A DNA stretch of 64,000 bases. Source: Roseicella sp. DB1501. GTDB lineage: Bacteria; Pseudomonadota; Alphaproteobacteria; Acetobacterales; Acetobacteraceae. The position numbers and the translations under genes are program-made. Within the stretch, counting starts at the first letter, position 1. Every line of letters starts with the position of its first letter. The stretch is from contig NZ_JABFHG010000007.1 in the NCBI RefSeq assembly GCF_013112485.1, positions 186,001 through 250,000 on the forward strand, given 5' to 3'. The notes under the pieces are model-generated. The model was given only the letters and a program-made list of their open reading frames with translations, was not told the origin of the DNA and did no database searches. This document shows positions 61,930-64,000 of the stretch, one piece after another.

Positions 61930-62534
61930 TGCAGCGAGCCCCAGCGCTCGGTGGCCGGCTCGGCCGTGGCCCATTTCCAGCGCTCGCCGTCGCGGCAGAT
62001 CGCGGCGAGGTAGAAGGCCTTGGTCAGGTCCTTGCCGCTGCCCTCCTCGACCGAGAAGACGATCTCCTTGCAGTCCAGCGGGCCGGTGCTGATCACCCGG
62101 CTGACCGCCACCTGGCCCTGCTCGTTCGGTTCGACCGGAACGGTGTGGTTGGTCTTCCAGGAGGCCGTGCCGCCAACCGGCAGCGGCCCGGCGGCGGCGG
62201 CGATACGGTCCTGCTCGGCCCGGTGGGTGCGCCGCTGGGCGTATTGCAACCCGGCGCGGCCGAGCGCCTGCACCCCGAGGCCGATGCCGGTCGTCACCGC
62301 CGGGTCGGCGCCGACACCGCTGGCGACGCTGGCGCCGAGGATGCCGGCCACCGTTGAGGTGGTCTCCGTCAGCAGCGCCTGGCAGCCTGGCAGGAGAAGC
62401 AGGAGGGCCAGCAGCGCCAGGACGGGCGGCCGGGGGAGCAAGGCGGAGTGCGGCATCGCCGGCGGCAACGCGGGCGGCAGGTGGCGGTTCGCCAGCGCCA
62501 GGCACACGCGTGGCCCTTCCTTCCGGCTTTCCAT
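61926..62534 (-). CDS. Lipoprotein, first of a tandem paralogous pair
   Basis: A paralogue of the next gene: DCKEIVFSVEEG, AAICRDGERWKW and WATAEPATERWGSLQ match its C-terminal domain almost segment by segment, and a Gly-rich zipper (~75-100) is also present. The lipobox is LLLLPGC. Two starts are possible. ATG 62534 has GAGGGGAGG at good spacing but gives a long 40-residue tail before the signal core; ATG 62456 gives a normal 24-residue signal peptide but has no ribosome-binding site. The C-terminal cysteines may form a disulphide. Function unknown; coupled to its paralogue. Confidence 0.8.
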   Translation of the reverse strand: MESRKEGPRVCLALANRHLPPALPPAMPHSALLPRPPVLALLALLLLLPGCQALLTETTSTVAGILGASVASGVGADPAVTTGIGLGVQALGRAGLQYAQRRTHRAEQDRIAAAAGPLPVGGTASWKTNHTVPVEPNEQGQVAVSRVISTGPLDCKEIVFSVEEGSGKDLTKAFYLAAICRDGERWKWATAEPATERWGSLQ

Positions 62535-62657
62535 TGCCCTCCCCTCCATGATCCGCTAATGCCGCCGCTGCGCCGGCACCCCTGGAGGCCGGCGCAGCCA
62601 TGTCCGGGCCCTGGCGCCTCGGGATGGCCATTCTTCCCGAGCAAGCGGAGTTCGACC

Positions 62658-63296
62658 ATGGTCCAAACAATCCGGATCGAGGCCGAGGCGCGCGAGCGGG
62701 CCGGTAAGGGGGCGGCGCGTGCGACCCGGCGTGAGGGGCTTGTCCCCGCAGTCATCTATGGCGCGAAGCAGGAGGCGACGCTGGTCGCGCTCGACCCGCG
62801 CGACGTGATGAAGGAGCTGCACAAGGGCGGCTGGCAGGGCCACCTCTACGAGGTGGCGGTGAAGGGGGGCGACACGGTCCGCACGCTGATGCGCGACGTG
62901 CAGTTCCACCCGGTGACCGACCGGCCGCTGCATGTCGATTTCCAGCGCGTCGCGCCGGGTGCCCGCATCCGCGTCCGCGTGCCGGTGACCTTCCTCAACG
63001 AGGAGAGCTGCCCCGGCATCAAGGAGGGCGGCGTGCTGAACATCGTCCGCCGCGAGATCGAGGTGCTGGCCGATCCGGATGCGGTGCCGGAGGCCTTCGA
63101 GATCGACCTCGGCGCGGCGACGATCGGCGATTCCCTCCGCTGGTCGGCGGTGAAGGACCGCTTCGGCACCCGCTCGGTGATCGACCGTGACTTCGTCGTC
63201 GCCACCATCGCCCCGCCGACGGTGGCCGAGGACGTGGTGGCGCCGGCTGAGCCGGCCCCGGCCCCGGCGGCGCCCGCCAAGGGCAAGAAGAAGTAA
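62658..63296 (+). CDS. rplY: 50S ribosomal protein L25 (general stress protein Ctc form)
   Basis: A 212-residue ribosomal protein of the long CTC form. The N-terminal L25 domain binds 5S rRNA (EARERAGKGAARATRREGLV, PAVIYGAKQEATLVALD, RDVQFHPVTDRPLHVDFQRV), and the TL5 C-terminal domain (~105-190) has EESCPGIKEGGVLNIVRREI. The Ala/Pro/Lys tail is common in alphaproteobacteria. It is followed 16 bp later by pth, the classic rplY-pth pair of translation genes. Confidence 0.96.
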   Translation: MVQTIRIEAEARERAGKGAARATRREGLVPAVIYGAKQEATLVALDPRDVMKELHKGGWQGHLYEVAVKGGDTVRTLMRDVQFHPVTDRPLHVDFQRVAPGARIRVRVPVTFLNEESCPGIKEGGVLNIVRREIEVLADPDAVPEAFEIDLGAATIGDSLRWSAVKDRFGTRSVIDRDFVVATIAPPTVAEDVVAPAEPAPAPAAPAKGKKK

Positions 63297-63312
63297 GCAG
63301 GCGGGCCGGGCC

Positions 63313-63888
63313 ATGATGCTCTGGGTGGGGTTGGGCAATCCCGAGCCCTCCCAGGCACGGCACCGTCACAATATCGGCTTCATGGCGCTGGACGCGATCG
63401 CCCGCCGCCATGCCTTCTCCCCCTGGCGGCAGCGCTTCAAGGGGATGATCGCCGAGGGTCTGGTCGGGCGGCAGAAGATCCTCGCCCTCAAGCCGCTCAC
63501 CTATATGAACGGCTCGGGCGAAGCGGTGCAGCCGGCCGCCGCCTTCCACAAGATCGCACCCGACGGTATCTGGGCCTTCCATGACGAGCTCGACCTCGCC
63601 CCCGGCAAGGTCCGGGTGAAGCGGGGCGGCGGCGCGGCCGGCCATAATGGGCTGCGCGACATCCAGCGGGCGCTGGGCACGCCCGACTTCTGGCGGGTCC
63701 GGCTCGGCATCGGGCATCCCGGCCACAAGGACCGCGTGACCGGCCACGTGCTCGGCAATTTCGCCAAGGCCGATGATTGGGTGGCGCCGCTGCTCGATGC
63801 GGTCGCGGAGGCCGCGCCGCTGCTCGCCGAGGGCAAGCCGGAGGAGTTCATGACCAGGGTCGCCTTCCTCACGCAGGAGACGCGGTGA
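63313..63888 (+). CDS. pth: Peptidyl-tRNA hydrolase
   Basis: A 191-residue enzyme that frees tRNA from stalled peptidyl-tRNA. The active-site residues are seen in VGLGNPEPSQARHRHNIGF (Asn9, His19), LKPLTYMNGSGEAV and AFHDELDLAPGKVRVKRGGG (the catalytic Asp), and HNGLRDIQRALGTPDFWRVR is conserved. The start is ATG 63313 (or the next ATG at 63316). Its stop overlaps the following gene as TGATG. Confidence 0.96.
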   Translation: MMLWVGLGNPEPSQARHRHNIGFMALDAIARRHAFSPWRQRFKGMIAEGLVGRQKILALKPLTYMNGSGEAVQPAAAFHKIAPDGIWAFHDELDLAPGKVRVKRGGGAAGHNGLRDIQRALGTPDFWRVRLGIGHPGHKDRVTGHVLGNFAKADDWVAPLLDAVAEAAPLLAEGKPEEFMTRVAFLTQETR

Positions 63889-64000
63889 TGGAACCGGAGG
63901 AGGTTGCCGACTTCGCCGCCGGCATGGGCGGCCCGGGGCCGGAGGATTTCGCCAATGGCGCCGCGCTGCTCGCCGCCGCCCTGGTGCGCGAGGCCGGTGC
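63888..64000 (+). CDS. Unknown protein, 5' fragment
   Basis: Open to the window edge; 37 residues are visible, acidic and Gly/Ala-rich (MEPEEVADFAAGMGGPGPED and beyond). The start overlaps the pth stop (TGATG), so it is probably in the rplY-pth operon. The N terminus does not match YchF, which often follows pth. Too short to classify. Confidence 0.6.
   Translation, partial: MEPEEVADFAAGMGGPGPEDFANGAALLAAALVREAG

Overview
The window is chromosomal DNA of very high G+C content from an alphaproteobacterium. It most resembles Rhodospirillales/Acetobacteraceae of the Roseomonas kind. That placement is an inference from codon bias, a Caulobacter-type fliF-fliG-fliH-fliN-flbD-flhA flagellar operon, a petABC cytochrome bc1 operon, several solute receptors of the tripartite tricarboxylate (Bug) type, and bacteriophytochromes. 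I see no tRNA, rRNA, CRISPR array, transposase, integrase or phage gene.

Layout. 1-1070: the end of an RND efflux permease and a small unknown gene. 1089-8400: a photosensory block on the minus strand, with a photoactive-yellow-protein/bacteriophytochrome hybrid kinase, a second bacteriophytochrome kinase, a CheY-like regulator and an HWE kinase. 8789-11092: four small secreted proteins rich in Gly, Asn and Gln, the first made of 36-residue repeats. 11288-16521: a cyclic-nucleotide island with a cNMP-gated MscS channel, an OmpA protein, a CHASE2 nucleotide cyclase and a Crp/Fnr regulator. It lies between two 782-bp direct repeats that each carry a near-identical copy of the secreted-repeat gene. 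17632-24201: a CsgG-like/DUF4384 lipoprotein coupled to a caspase-cadherin-FGE-fold protein, two DUF4399 proteins and another DUF4384 protein.

24216-34221: two divergent operons for catabolism of an unidentified carboxylic acid, with two carboxyltransferase subunits, two acyl-CoA ligases, two Bug-type receptors, a nitroreductase, a lone biotinyl carrier and a TetR regulator. There is no biotin carboxylase. 34237-39237: a TPP enzyme, a coiled-coil protein, a histidine phosphatase, a GST, a candidate structured RNA and prs. 39510-48424: the flagellar basal-body/export operon. 48550-56242: an OmpA barrel, mtnP, a tiny lipoprotein, petABC, hemF, a quinone reductase and an FKBP. 56511-61217: two MFS transporters and a sodium/proton antiporter. 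61444-64000: paired lipoproteins, rplY, pth and a truncated gene.

Most notable points: (1) the PYP-bacteriophytochrome hybrid, a rare architecture known from Ppr of Rhodocista centenaria; (2) a possible undescribed surface-fibre or amyloid-like export system, with secreted repeat proteins divergent from a CsgG-like lipoprotein that is coupled to a caspase fusion; (3) the direct repeats bracketing the cyclic-nucleotide island; (4) a 95-nt element that folds as a three-way junction beside prs; (5) two copies of a 101-bp double-hairpin intergenic repeat. All homology statements come from reading motifs; no database search was run.
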